Source: Theodoxus fluviatilis
Lineage: Eukaryota > Mollusca > Gastropoda > Cycloneritida > Neritidae
Direction: 5' to 3'
Length of the DNA stretch: 64,000 nucleotides
Assembly: GCA_034096865.1 (NCBI GenBank)
Contig: JAWQFJ010001188.1
Location: forward strand, 1 to 64,000
The notes under the pieces were generated by a model, which searched no databases, was not told the origin of the DNA, and saw only the letters and a list, made by a program, of their open reading frames with translations. The position numbers and the translations under genes were made by a program. This document shows positions 11,690-21,289 of the stretch, piece after piece. Each line of letters opens with the position of its first letter. Positions within the stretch are counted from its first letter, which is position 1.

Positions 11690-11870
11690 GCAAAAATTCC
11701 TGAGCAGTTGTTACAAAATAAGGCATTAAAAATTCATCACAAAACATGCAGCCCAAGTGATCCATGCCCCCCTTATCAGCTGGAGCCCCTGGCTGCTGGA
11801 GTTTCTGGGCCTGCTCCAGTGGCTCAGCCAGGGGCGGCCCCAAGCAGCAAAAGTGGCCACCAGTATATAA
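11690..11870 (+). repeat. Dispersed repeat (QLEP-type), copy 1
   Basis: The segment with CAGCTGGAGCCCCTGGCTG, GCTGGAGTTTCTGGGCCTG and GGGGCGGCCCCAAGCAGC matches, in reverse, sequence at 57725-58080 and in part at 61680-61740. It is a dispersed repeat with no visible coding capacity of its own. Confidence 0.6.
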
Positions 11871-12526
11871 TATAGACCTGTTTCATTCATTCCAATGACA
11901 TTAAAAATTAATTTGGATGGAAATTTCATTTGACAAATATAGAATAAAATTGGTGAAGCTCATGCAATCAACACATATCCCAGCATAAAAATATCTTATA
12001 GGGATGTCCTTTCTCAATGAAAGGATACTTACAGTTAGAGCATGCACGTTTCCAGATTAGGCAACAGCAAAACAGTTGTGGTTGATGCAACATGACCAAA
12101 AAAAAGGAGGGGGTTGTGTTGTGTTGGTAGGTCTGCCTGAACTTTTTACTTTTTATTTATTTATTCATTTATTTTAGGCCAGACTGACTACAAAACAAAA
12201 TTCTCTATCAATGCAAAACACTTTTGTCACTTAAATAGTAGATTCCCTAAGTGCTTATGAAGCAGGGGAAAAGGGACAGCATACAGTTTGTTGATTTCCA
12301 TCAAAAAAATTCTTTCTTTCCCTTTTTTTTCTTCTTTTGCATGATCAGAAAAAAAATTTGGGTCATCAGAAGAAAAAAAAGTTGGTCAAGTTACTCTACC
12401 CACTACTATCTTTTTTGTTGTTGTTGCCTCATCATCCTTTTATCCGTCATGTTGTTTTTGCAGCATCAATGGGTTTGATTGTGACGGCATACTTCTTTTG
12501 ATCTGAAAAGAAAGAGTAAAATTTTA
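11871..12526 (-). other. 3' flank of the minus-strand RRM gene
   Basis: AT-rich DNA downstream of the stop codon at 12527. Overlapping AATAAA words on the minus strand near 12150-12165 could be polyadenylation signals. No other feature is seen. Confidence 0.4.
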
Positions 12527-15098
12527 CTACTTCTCTATCAGATCCATCAAGTTCATGTTAGCATGCCCTGGCATGTGGATATCATTGATGTTGTGTTCTG
12601 GAAGTACAGAAAAAGGCCCTTGCTCATTATGCATGTGCTGCATAAACTCATCATAAGTGAACATCACAACTGTCTGTAGTTAAATGCTGATGGGAGTTTT
12701 CTTCCATGATCCCTAGTTTCAGCAGTTTGACCTTAGTGCTGATTGATTTTATATCTTACATCAAACAGATAGACTATAACAAGAAGGGCAAAGCCCATAC
12801 GACTCACATGCTTGACCTTGACCTTTATATGACCTTGACCTTCAGGTGACCTTCAAGGTCAAAGTCAAACAACTAAACCTACCAATGACATCATACACAA
12901 AGAAATGCTTTACACATTTTTCCTACCAAAATACATGGTCATGCAACACAAAGCTCTTAATTCAAGACATAGGAAGCACAATGGTGCTTATTGGCACTTT
13001 CTACCATGAGATATATAGTCACTTTTAGTGGTTCACTACCCCATTTTGGTCACATTTCATAAGGGTCAAAGTGACCTTGACCTTGATGATATGTGAACAA
13101 ATGTGTCTCATGATGAAAGTATAACATGTGCCCCACATAATTATTAAGTTTGAAACAGTTATCTTCCATAGTTCAGGGTCAAGGTCACTTCAAAATATGT
13201 ATACAATCCAACTTTGAAGAGCTCCTGTGACCTTGACCTTGAAGCAAGGTCAACCAAACTGGTATCAAAAGATAGGGCTTGCTTTGACCTATATACCACT
13301 TGTAGCTAAGGTCGCCATTCTCAATAACGTGAGAGAAAATTGGGAAAATGTGAAAAATGACTGTTTTTGAGACCACATTTATGGCTCCTGTGACCTTGAC
13401 CTTGAAGCAAGGTCAAGTCACTGTGTATGTTTTTTGAGGCCTTGTCATCATACACCATCATGCCACATTTGGTGTTGATACACTTAATAGTCTCGGAGAA
13501 AAATCCAACGTTTAAGTTTTTTACGCCCGGACGGACGCCCGGACGGACGCCCGGACGCCCGGACGGACGGACGGACGACACGGCTCAGTACATAGACTCA
13601 CTTTTGCTTCGCATGTGAGTCAAAAATCCAAATGTAGCACCAACATTCTTCTGTTTTTAAACATCTTGATTTCTTGCTCATTAAATATAGCATCAAAGCA
13701 AATAAGCTATCAATTTACCTTCTGCAGAAAGTATTCCATCTGCTATATCTTTTGAACTTTCAACCACCCAGTCCCTTACACTCTCTTTTTCGTATCTGCA
13801 ATAGATAACATAACTGGGTTAAGATACAGCATACATTCTCACAAGTAACACTTAATATCCCTTATTAATGCAACAAAAGATGTAGCAAGTGACATCAAAA
13901 TTCCAGCACTTACAGATAAGGCTCTCATTTGAAAAACTGAAAAAGACAAATAATAAAAACCGCTGGCGCTGAACCTCCAGGTTTTGGAGAAGAAAAAAAG
14001 AAGATCGGGTTCCAACCCGCAGCCTCCGAGAAAAGAGGAGGAAAAAACACACACACACACAAACACAAAAAACCAGGTGGGTTCGAACCCACAACCCCTC
14101 GAAAAAAAGTTTCAGTGCAGAATCGAACCTGGTCATGCATGACCAAGAGCCCAATGCTCTACCAACTGTGCCATTGTAAACTTGTAGGTATGTGAAGCAT
14201 TTATAACGACCTTGTCATAAACCCTCGTGGTTCGTATTTTGCACTGTAAATTGTAGAAAAATGGATGATAGCATGAACTGTTTGGTATTTCATACGGATC
14301 TAACCCATCAACGTCAATATTCTTTTCGTAGTATCGCATTTTGGCGCCTGCTGGTAGAGGTTCAACATATATCGAAGCGTTTTGCTGAAGTAGGAAAGAT
14401 AACTCGGTTTGACTCGATGTCATTACGCTGAAATGGTCGTTGTCCCCAACATTTCCGGGTCAGGGATTGATTAAATCATCATATTTTTGTGACACTGAGA
14501 CCAGACCATCAAAACAATTAGCACTAGGCCTTGAATCAAATCGTCGTACGAGATCTTACGTTGACTGCAAATGTACAACAGTGCCGCGTGATTGTGTCGA
14601 CATTCAGTCAGTTCGCTGGGCCCGTATTCACAACGGCGATTTATCTTTTTAACACTCGATTTATCCCCTATCCCCGTGTTATCTTGATCGGTTAGATAAG
14701 GTACGCTCGTCAGAGGATCCTAGGTTGCGCTTTGCTATATATACTGCTTTCTTTGTCGTCTCTTCGATTCTCTTAGATCGTAGATGACGTCATGAGATTA
14801 CGTCAAAGCGGAACAGGCAGTTGGAATCGTCTGAGTTTAGAGACAAGGGTAGTGAATTAGGCAGTACAGTACTCGCCGCTTATTAAAAACACATTGGGAC
14901 CGAACAAAAGTGTTTTTAATAAGCGGCGTTTTTATTAACCGTTTGCTTGTTGAACATGTCCATCAGTAACGATCACCGGACCTTACCAACTGTATTTAAA
15001 AAACGGCTGTTTTTATTAACCGCGCGTTTTATAAGCGGCGACTACTGTATTGCCTTTCTTACTTACATTCAGCCCTTGAGGCAAAATATTCAAATGTG

Positions 15099-15162
<64 letters not shown>

Positions 15163-15335
15163 CAGAGAGAGAGACAGAGAGAGAGACAGAGACAGAGAGA
15201 GACAGAGAGAGACAGAGAGAGAGACAGAGAGAGACAGAGAGAGAGACAGAGAGAGAGTGAGAGAGAGAGGGGGGGGGGGAGGGGAGCTGGGAAAAGGGGA
15301 GGAAGGGAAGAGAGAATGAGAGTAAGAGGGTGGGT

Positions 15336-15389
<54 letters not shown>

Positions 15390-18306
15390 AAGAGAGAGAC
15401 AGAGAGAGAGAGACAGAGAGACAGAGAGAGAGTGAGAGTAGCCATAAGTACTGATCAAAAGATCAGATAAACGCCTTGCGGCCTAAGACATCTGAGGACA
15501 TATCTATCAAAATCATTCTCTGTCCTCGCAAATGACGTCACGAATTCTATTCTATTCTATTCTATTCACCCTGCTTCAAAAATCTCCTCGCAAATGACGT
15601 CACGTTTATTCGCCGTCAAATGATGACGTCACAGATTTTGCAAAATGGAGTCTGTTGAATTGTTTTCATTGAAACACCAAAATGTAAAAAAGTCACTTTC
15701 TTTTCAAACCTCGATTCTGAAAATTTGATAATATTGAATCGGACCTAACTTCCAGTCAGTGTGCAAAATCTCAAGGAAATCCGTCCAGTAGTTTTTGAGA
15801 TATAGGCCGTGGAGACGGGACAGACAGACAGACAGACACACAGACAGATAAAGTCTGTAGGACCTCCAGTAAACCTGGAGGGATAAAAGACTTAATATTA
15901 CATTGATCAATAGGTAGTTCCATTTTTAAATTGCTTCACAAATTTGTTCTGAAATAATTCATTTTCCCTTTTTCCTAGGCCAAATCAGAATTGTTGCTTG
16001 AACATCAACAGCAACAAACACAGACACAGAGAAAGTGCATCTCCACAACACACCTGATCCGTATGGATGCCAGCTTCCTTTTCTTCTGCACCGTTTTTTC
16101 CAATGCCTTGACCTCTCCATAGCTCTCAAACAAGACTCGAATATCGCTGTCATCTACATACATGGGAAGACCATCGATCTGAAGACAGGGTGGTTCCACA
16201 ACACACCATCCGCCATCAGAATCCTCAAACTGGGCAGAGCTGGCTGTAGTCTTGGTGGAAGGCACTGGGATTCCGGAACCTTCTCCTCCAGCAGTTTCAA
16301 AACCAGTGCTCAACATCTCTGTCTTGCTTCCTCTTGAGCCATCTCTGTCCAGTAAAAAGCTTGCTGGTTTTTGTGGCCTTGGTCTCCTCCTTGGTATTGT
16401 GGGAAGCACAGAATTCCCCCGAGATGTTAAAACCTCAGCACTTCTGCTGCTGCTGCTGCTGGAAAGGGTCGGAAAGCTTTCTTCTGATTGCAGATCCAAG
16501 TTTTCCTGCTGCCATTCAGGCCTGTCATCCAAGAAAAACCTCATTGGTTGAGCCTGCACTTGGCTTTGTGGCATTCCTGTTTGTTTTGCTGTAGCATTGA
16601 TGCCTTGCCAATCCCCAAACTGTGTGAAAAATATTAAACTGTGCAATCAGCTGTGACTGGAATGGGACAGCAAGGTGAGGTTTAATTAATTCTCTACCTG
16701 TAACTAGTGTAAGGATGAATACTGATGAACATCTAAATCAGTGGAGTGAGGATATATATAGGAAACTCTGTGCAAATACCTCTATGGCGAGCAAGAGCTT
16801 GATGATGATTTGTATCTCAGATGGTTGGATTCATGTGGTGACATTTCATGGGGGTATAAATGGAGTAGGCAACCAGTTTGTTTCAATTATTCCACTAGTT
16901 TCAGGGTGGTTTGAGTACACAGTTGGATGGGGATGGGGATAGGAGGAGAACGAGGAGGAGGAGGAGGAGGAGGAGGAGGAGGAGGAGGAGGAGGAGGAGG
17001 AGGAGGAGGAGGAGAAAAGAGGAAAAGAAAGAGAAAAAGAGGAAAAGAAAGTGAAAAAGAGGAAAAGACAGAGAAAAAGGAGGAGGAGCAAAAAGAGAAA
17101 GAGCAAAAAGAGGAGGAGCAAAAACAGGAGCAAGAAGAGGAGAAGCAAGAAGAGGAGCAAAAACAGGAGGAGCAAGAAAAGAAAGAGCAAGAAAAGAAAG
17201 AGCAAAAAGAGGAGCAAGAAGAGGAGAAGCAAGAAGAGGGGGAGCAAAAAGAGGTGGTGCAAAAAGAGGAGAAGTAAAAAGAAAGAGGAGGAGGAGGAGC
17301 AAAAAGAAAAAGAGGAGGAGGTACAAAAAGAAAAAGAGGAGGAGGAGCAAAATGAGAAAGAGGAGGAGGAGCAACAAGAGAAAGAAGAGGAGGAGGAAGA
17401 AGAGGAGCAAATGAGAAGGAGGAGGAGGAGAATCAAAAAGAAAGGAGCAGAAAGAGAAATAGGAGAAGGAGGAGCAAAAAGAGAAGGAGGAGCAAAAAGA
17501 GAAGGAGGAGCAAAAAGAGAAGGAGGAGCAAAAAGAGAAGGAGGAACAAAAGAGAAGGAGGAGCAAAAAGAAGGGGAGGAGCAAAAATAAGAGGAGGAGG
17601 AGGAGGAGGAGGAGGAGGAGGAGGAGGAGGAGGAGGAGGAGGAGGAGGAGGAGGAGGAGCAGGAGGAGGAGGAGGAGGAGGAGGAGCAAAAAAAGCAGCA
17701 GCAGGAGGAGGAGGAGCAAAAAAAGCAGGAGGAAGAGGAGGAGGAGCAGGAGGAGGAATGTTTATTAAGATTAGACTCATGCTGCTTTGGAATCAACAAG
17801 CATGGATGGTCAATAGAAACATGTCCAAATGAGTAAGAAGTCCTTTAAATACAGAAGAATAAGGTAATTACTTCCAAAACAAGATTTGTAATAATTTACA
17901 ATAGCACTGGTAGAACATGGCAGTCACACTCCTCCATCAATACAGATCTAGAAATGGCTACTTGTCATGTCCAAAAGAAAGAATGCTTACAGCATCAGCA
18001 TCCAAATATTGTTTGGGATCAGGCAGAGACCTTCCACGTCCACGACCTCGTCTTGCACTCAAGGCGAGTTGTTGCTGATGACCTTGATTCTGCAAGGACA
18101 AGGAAAGGGTTGAAGATGTTTGACAGTTGCACTTGCAGTGGTAGAATATGCCTAAAATGAACACACATGCATGCATGCACGCACGCACATGCACGCACAC
18201 ATATATATGCAAGTGAGCACACACACACACACACACACACACACATGCACAGTCACACACACACACAGAGTCACACAAACACACACACACACACACACAC
18301 ACAGAG

Positions 18307-18358
<52 letters not shown>

Positions 18359-18489
18359 TACAAGACAGGGCTCTGATTATTATTAATTGAGAGGGTGTCT
18401 AGGGGAAACGCACTGCTATCTTGTAACATTCACTCACCTTTCTTGCTGTCAAGAATGGACAGGACAACAGAGAAGATGAGGGCAGACAT
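12527..18489 (-). CDS. RRM-domain RNA-binding protein, multi-exon (3' part of gene)
   Basis: Minus-strand exons: 18438-18489 (candidate start exon, MSALIFSVVLSILDSKK), 17991-18082, 16054-16619, 13719-13795 and 12527-12669 with stop TAG. All junctions are GT/AG and every phase fits. The N-terminal part has an RGRGRGR basic patch and SLPDPKQYLDADA. The large exon has a low-complexity Ser/Pro region with an ESFPTL motif and then an RRM-like fold: LQIDGLPMYVDDSDIRVLF...ASIRI continuing across the intron as RYEKESVRDWVV. The C-terminus is FTYDEFMQHMHNEQ...LMDLIEK. I do not recognise the gene. The first exon is uncertain: the exon at 21001-21042 ends in the same phase and could splice to 18082 instead. 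Confidence 0.72.
12778..13625 (+). mobile_element. AGGTCA-rich dispersed element, copy A
   Basis: This 848-bp element opens AACAAGAAGGGCAAAGCCC and closes with GCATGTGAGTCA. GACTCACATGC near the start is the inverse of GCATGTGAGTC near the end. It contains at least seven exact TCAAGGTCA/TGACCTTGA words, several as the overlapping direct repeat AGGTCAAGGTCA, and a CGGA-type microsatellite at 13527-13577. It lies between the last two exons of the minus-strand RRM gene. Short open frames inside it recur in all copies and are not genes. Confidence 0.85.
13930..14290 (-). repeat. tRNA-like dispersed repeat, copy 1
   Basis: On the minus strand, CAGTTGGTAGAGCATTGGGCTCTTGG is like a tRNA D-arm/anticodon half (A box). 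GGTTCGATTC and GGGTTCGAACCC resemble B boxes. The sequence continues with pyrimidine-rich spacers and CCTGGAGGTTCAGCGCCAGCGG. The element at 27480-27850 is homologous and inverted. It looks like a tRNA-derived SINE or composite repeat; no intact tRNA cloverleaf is present. Confidence 0.65.
14133..14423 (-). other. Possible first exon, hypothetical
   Basis: The upstream part of this frame (ATG at 14423 to about 14290) reads like real protein, with LPAGAKMRYYEKN and VDGLDPYEIP, a word seen in some animal proteins with SWIM/YqaJ-type domains. A GTATGA donor follows at about 14305. The downstream part is the tRNA-like repeat. It may be an exon remnant or unrelated open sequence. Confidence 0.25.
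14785..14792. promoter_or_regulatory. CRE palindrome TGACGTCA
   Basis: A perfect CREB/ATF site. Three more lie at 15533-15540, 15595-15602 and 15624-15631. Confidence 0.45.
14867..15047. mobile_element. pogo/Tigger-like MITE, TA target duplication
   Basis: The 181-bp element starts CAGTACTCGCCGCTTATTAAAA and ends with the near-perfect inverse (GCGGCGACTACTG). TA dinucleotides flank it at 14865-14866 and 15048-15049. The CAGT...ACTG ends and TA duplication fit the pogo branch of Tc1/mariner. It has no coding capacity. Confidence 0.8.
15101..15440. repeat. (GA)n-rich microsatellite
   Basis: Long GAGA/GACA runs, interrupted by a short G-rich stretch near 15268-15345. The long Leu/Ser frames on the complementary strand are artefacts of this repeat. 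Confidence 0.95.
15533..15631. promoter_or_regulatory. Cluster of three CRE palindromes
   Basis: TGACGTCA occurs at 15533, 15595 and 15624, the first two inside a repeated CCTCGCAAATGACGTCACG context separated by a (TTCTA)n tract. Whether they act on the minus-strand gene is unknown. Confidence 0.5.
15700..15895 (-). repeat. Dispersed repeat with terminal hairpin, copy 1
   Basis: It contains AACCTCGATTCTGAAAATTTGAT, CGGACCTAACTTCCAGT, GTAGTTTTTGAGATAT and a GACA microsatellite. It ends with the hairpin CCTCCAGTAAACCTGGAGG. The inverted counterpart is at 26918-27130. Confidence 0.75.
16941..17757. repeat. Purine-only (GGA/GAA/GCAAAAA)n tract, ~0.8 kb
   Basis: Nearly all + strand bases are purines, in GGA runs flanking a minisatellite-like middle (GAGGAGCAAAAAGA). 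The long Lys/Glu frames on + and Ser/Leu/Pro frames on the minus strand are repeat artefacts. The tract lies in an intron of the minus-strand RRM gene. Confidence 0.93.
18219..18356. repeat. (AC)n microsatellite
   Basis: CA repeats with interspersed AGTCAC words. It lies in the intron between the exons at 18438-18489 and 17991-18082. Confidence 0.95.
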
Positions 18490-18539
18490 CAAAATACCAA
18501 ATGACTTTAATAATGGTTGAAAAGATGGGCAATAGTTGT

Positions 18540-19130
18540 TATTAAATCAACGTGCATGAATAATACTTATTTAAATATCCTAATTTAGCCAGCCAGCCTA
18601 TACTATGAAGGTAGAACTTATCTTGGAAGGAGAGTTCACATGAGTCTGCTCCTTGAATGAATGCTGAAGGGGTCAGAGCCGTTGACCCCGGTGGTAGTCC
18701 TTCAAGGGGTGATGTTTTGGGGCCTGGGAGGTGACGACTGACATAGGGGTGGGTCCTGATAGAAGGGAGGGTTGGAACCACATCATCTCCCCTCATGTTC
18801 TTTCTGGTGGGGGTCTGGCAGGGGGTAGGGAACGGCAATCTGTGCTTGTGGCTGTTTGGCTGGCCCACTTTTCCCCCCCAGAGGACTGGTGCTGGGGTCA
18901 TCAAGAGAGGCCAGCGCTGATTTGGAGCTGGAGTTGATGAGAGGTAGAGGGCAGATGTCACCCGTCCTTCCTCCTCTGCATGGCCTTGCCACAGATGATT
19001 CCACTCCACACCAGGAGCAGGAGGGCAGAGAGTGCCAGCCTCAGTCAGCAGACAGCAGACTTTTTATTCCCTCCCCATGGTCTCCATTCAAAGTCTCAGG
19101 AATTCACTCCCCCTAAACCAATGGGGTAAT
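18540..19130. other. GC-richer stretch, unresolved
   Basis: Open frames occur on both strands. One on the minus strand (19004 to 18783) reads LPLINSSSKSALASLDDPS and a Pro-rich continuation, and might be coding. No splice pairing with the neighbouring exons could be shown. Confidence 0.3.
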
Positions 19131-19538
19131 TGGGATTTGGCGCTGTGCTTGGCCAGCACATTTTCCCACTCTAACTTTAAAAGTTAGCCAATCACATTCA
19201 ACGCCTATACGTTGAATTGATCAATGTCAAGGTTACTCATACTGGAAGCTCAGCGCCTTAATTTGAAACTGTTCACTGTTTCATCAAGAGGCTTCACCAC
19301 AGCAAACTACTTTCAAGGTATGGCTGGTTTTCTAATAACTACATTTATTTGAGGCCTGGCTGGCTTCTACATTCTTAAATGTCCATTATTTAACACATGC
19401 ATAAACATGCAATTCATAACAATTTAGTAGTATGATAGTTCATCATCTGACAACTCACACGGAAAACAGGGAGAAAGGATCATTTTAATGTACACACAAG
19501 TAAATCCGTCACCTTGATTTCACTTGTGTACAATTCTT

Positions 19539-20416
19539 AACAAGAAGGGCAAAGGCCATACAACTCACATGCTTGACCTTGACCTTTATATGACCTTGAC
19601 CTTCAGGTGACCTTCAAGGTCAAGGTCAAACAACAAAACCTACCAATGACATCATACACAAAGAAATGCTTTACACATTTTTCCTACCAAAATACATGTG
19701 ACCTTGACCCAAGGTCAAGGTCATCCAAGGTCATGCAACACAAAGCTGTTAATTCAAGACATAGGAAGCACAATGGTGCTTATTGGCACTTTCTACCATG
19801 AGATATAGTCACTTTTAGTGGTTCACTACCTCATTTTGGTCACATTTCATAAGGGTCAAAGTGACCTTGACCTTGATGATATGTGAACAAATGTGTCTCA
19901 TGATGAAAGTATAACATGTGCCCCACATAATTATTAAGTTTGAAACAGTTATCTTCCATAGTTCAGGGTCAAGGTCACTTCAAAATATGTATACAATCCA
20001 ACTTTGAAGAGCTCCTGTGACCTTGACCTTGAAGCAAGGTCAACCAAACTGGTATCAAAAGATAGGGCTTGCTTTGACCTATATACCACTTGTAGCTGAG
20101 GTCGCCATTCTCAATAACGTGGGAGAAAATTGGGAAAATGTGAAAAATGACTGTTTTTGAGACCACATTTATGGCTCCTGTGACCTTGACCTTGAAGCAA
20201 GGTCAAGTCACTATGTATGTTTTTTGAGGCCTTGTCATCATACACCATCATGCCACATTTGGTGTTGATAGACTTAATAGTCTCCGAGAAAAATCCAACG
20301 TTTAAGTTTTTTACGCCCGGACGGACGGACGGACGCCCGGACGGACGGACGCCCGGACGGACGGACGGACGACACGGCTCAGTACATAGACTCACTTTTG
20401 CTTCGCATGTGAGTCA
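19539..20416 (+). mobile_element. AGGTCA-rich dispersed element, copy B
   Basis: Nearly identical to copy A over its whole length, with the same ends, but it retains an extra TGACCTTGACCCAAGGTCAAGG segment near 19699 that copy A lacks. Same orientation as copy A. It lies between the two groups of minus-strand exons. Confidence 0.85.
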
Positions 20417-20482
20417 ATAAAGGACGTACCGTCACACACACACACAGAGGAAATTCAGTTGGAGATGAAGTGAAAAAGAGGA

Positions 20483-20665
20483 GTATGAATGGATGGAAAG
20501 AGTTTTACAGCTTTAATATCAGCCTTTGTAAGCTATTTGAGGCCATTGATGATGAAATATAATCAGCGTAGGTTAGAATAAGAGCAAGCCAAGTCATGAT
20601 TTCCAAAGTTATACAAAACATGTAGATAGATGTGGCGAGTCAATTCTTACCCCCAAACCCAGAGG
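20483..20665 (-). mobile_element. SINE-like element, diverged copy
   Basis: It shares GGCCTCAAATAGCTTACAAAGGCTGA-like and GGGTAAGAATTGACTCGCC segments (minus strand) with the copy at 9457-9662, but it is more diverged. Confidence 0.65.
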
Positions 20666-20679
20666 AATAAATGAATAAG

Positions 20680-20698
20680 ATTCATGGAGTTTTAAACT

Positions 20699-20777
<79 letters not shown>

Positions 20778-20925
20778 TGTTAGTGTTACTATCAACCTTT
20801 ATAATCTATTTAAGGCCATTGATCATGAGAAATCAAGTGATAGCAGGGACATGTCACAGTCACAATTTCCCTAGTTCAAATAGTAGGTAGATGAGGTGGG
20901 TCAATTCTTACCACCAACCCACAGA
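20680..20925 (-). mobile_element. SINE-like element interrupted by (TA)n
   Basis: The same family core (minus strand GGTAAGAATTGACCCACCTC ... CTAGGG ... GGCCTTAAATAG) is expanded by a TA repeat at 20701-20775 in place of the usual tail. Confidence 0.6.
20701..20775. repeat. (TA)n microsatellite
   Basis: About 37 uninterrupted TA units. Confidence 0.97.
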
Positions 20926-21000
20926 GAGACCCAACCCACAGGGAAAGAGGATGATGAGGACATCCGACATGCATGAATGTGTATGAGAGAAGAAACTTAC

Positions 21001-21156
21001 AAATTCTACTGAACAGATCTTGAGCCCATTTTATGAGTAATACTAACATGGGTGTGCATGTGGGAGGAAATATATTTATCTAACAAGTAACAAGGCTATG
21101 GAAACATACCCTCTTCAAGTTTGAAGGCACATGCATCTGATCTCCTTTCAAATAAA
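21001..21156 (-). CDS. Two short exons of a minus-strand gene
   Basis: Exon 21110-21156 (after TTTTCTAG, donor GGTATG) joins exon 21001-21042 (after GTTAG, donor GTAAGT) with matching phase. Together they read LFERRSDACAFKLEEV and LLIKWAQDLFSRI, which looks like folded protein. The second exon ends in phase 1 and could splice onto 18082 of the RRM gene. The first exon needs a phase-2 donor upstream, which the exon at 24216-24488 does not offer, so an exon is missing or these belong to separate genes. The family is not recognised. Confidence 0.5.
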
Positions 21157-21289
21157 CTAGAAAAGAGACATGCTTCAGCTTCAATGTTTGTTGGTTTTTT
21201 TGTTTCTTTCTTTCTTTTTGGGGGGTGGGTGGGGGTGGGGGGTGGGTATATAAAAGTTATGATGTGCAGAAGCAAGAGCAAGCAAGATG

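Noticed and set aside
13185..13376. Recurring short frames (63-67 codons) in the AGGTCA elements
   Set aside because: They repeat only because the element repeats; they carry TGACCTTGACC translations and differ by frameshifts between copies.
15059..15458. Leu/Ser frames on the minus strand
   Set aside because: Pure product of a (GA)n microsatellite.
16846..17799. Long Ser/Leu/Pro and Lys/Glu frames on both strands
   Set aside because: Product of the purine tract; no domain and no splice context.
17958..18386. Cys/Val and His/Thr frames around (CA)n
   Set aside because: Microsatellite translation. Only the 17991-18082 part on the minus strand is kept as an exon.
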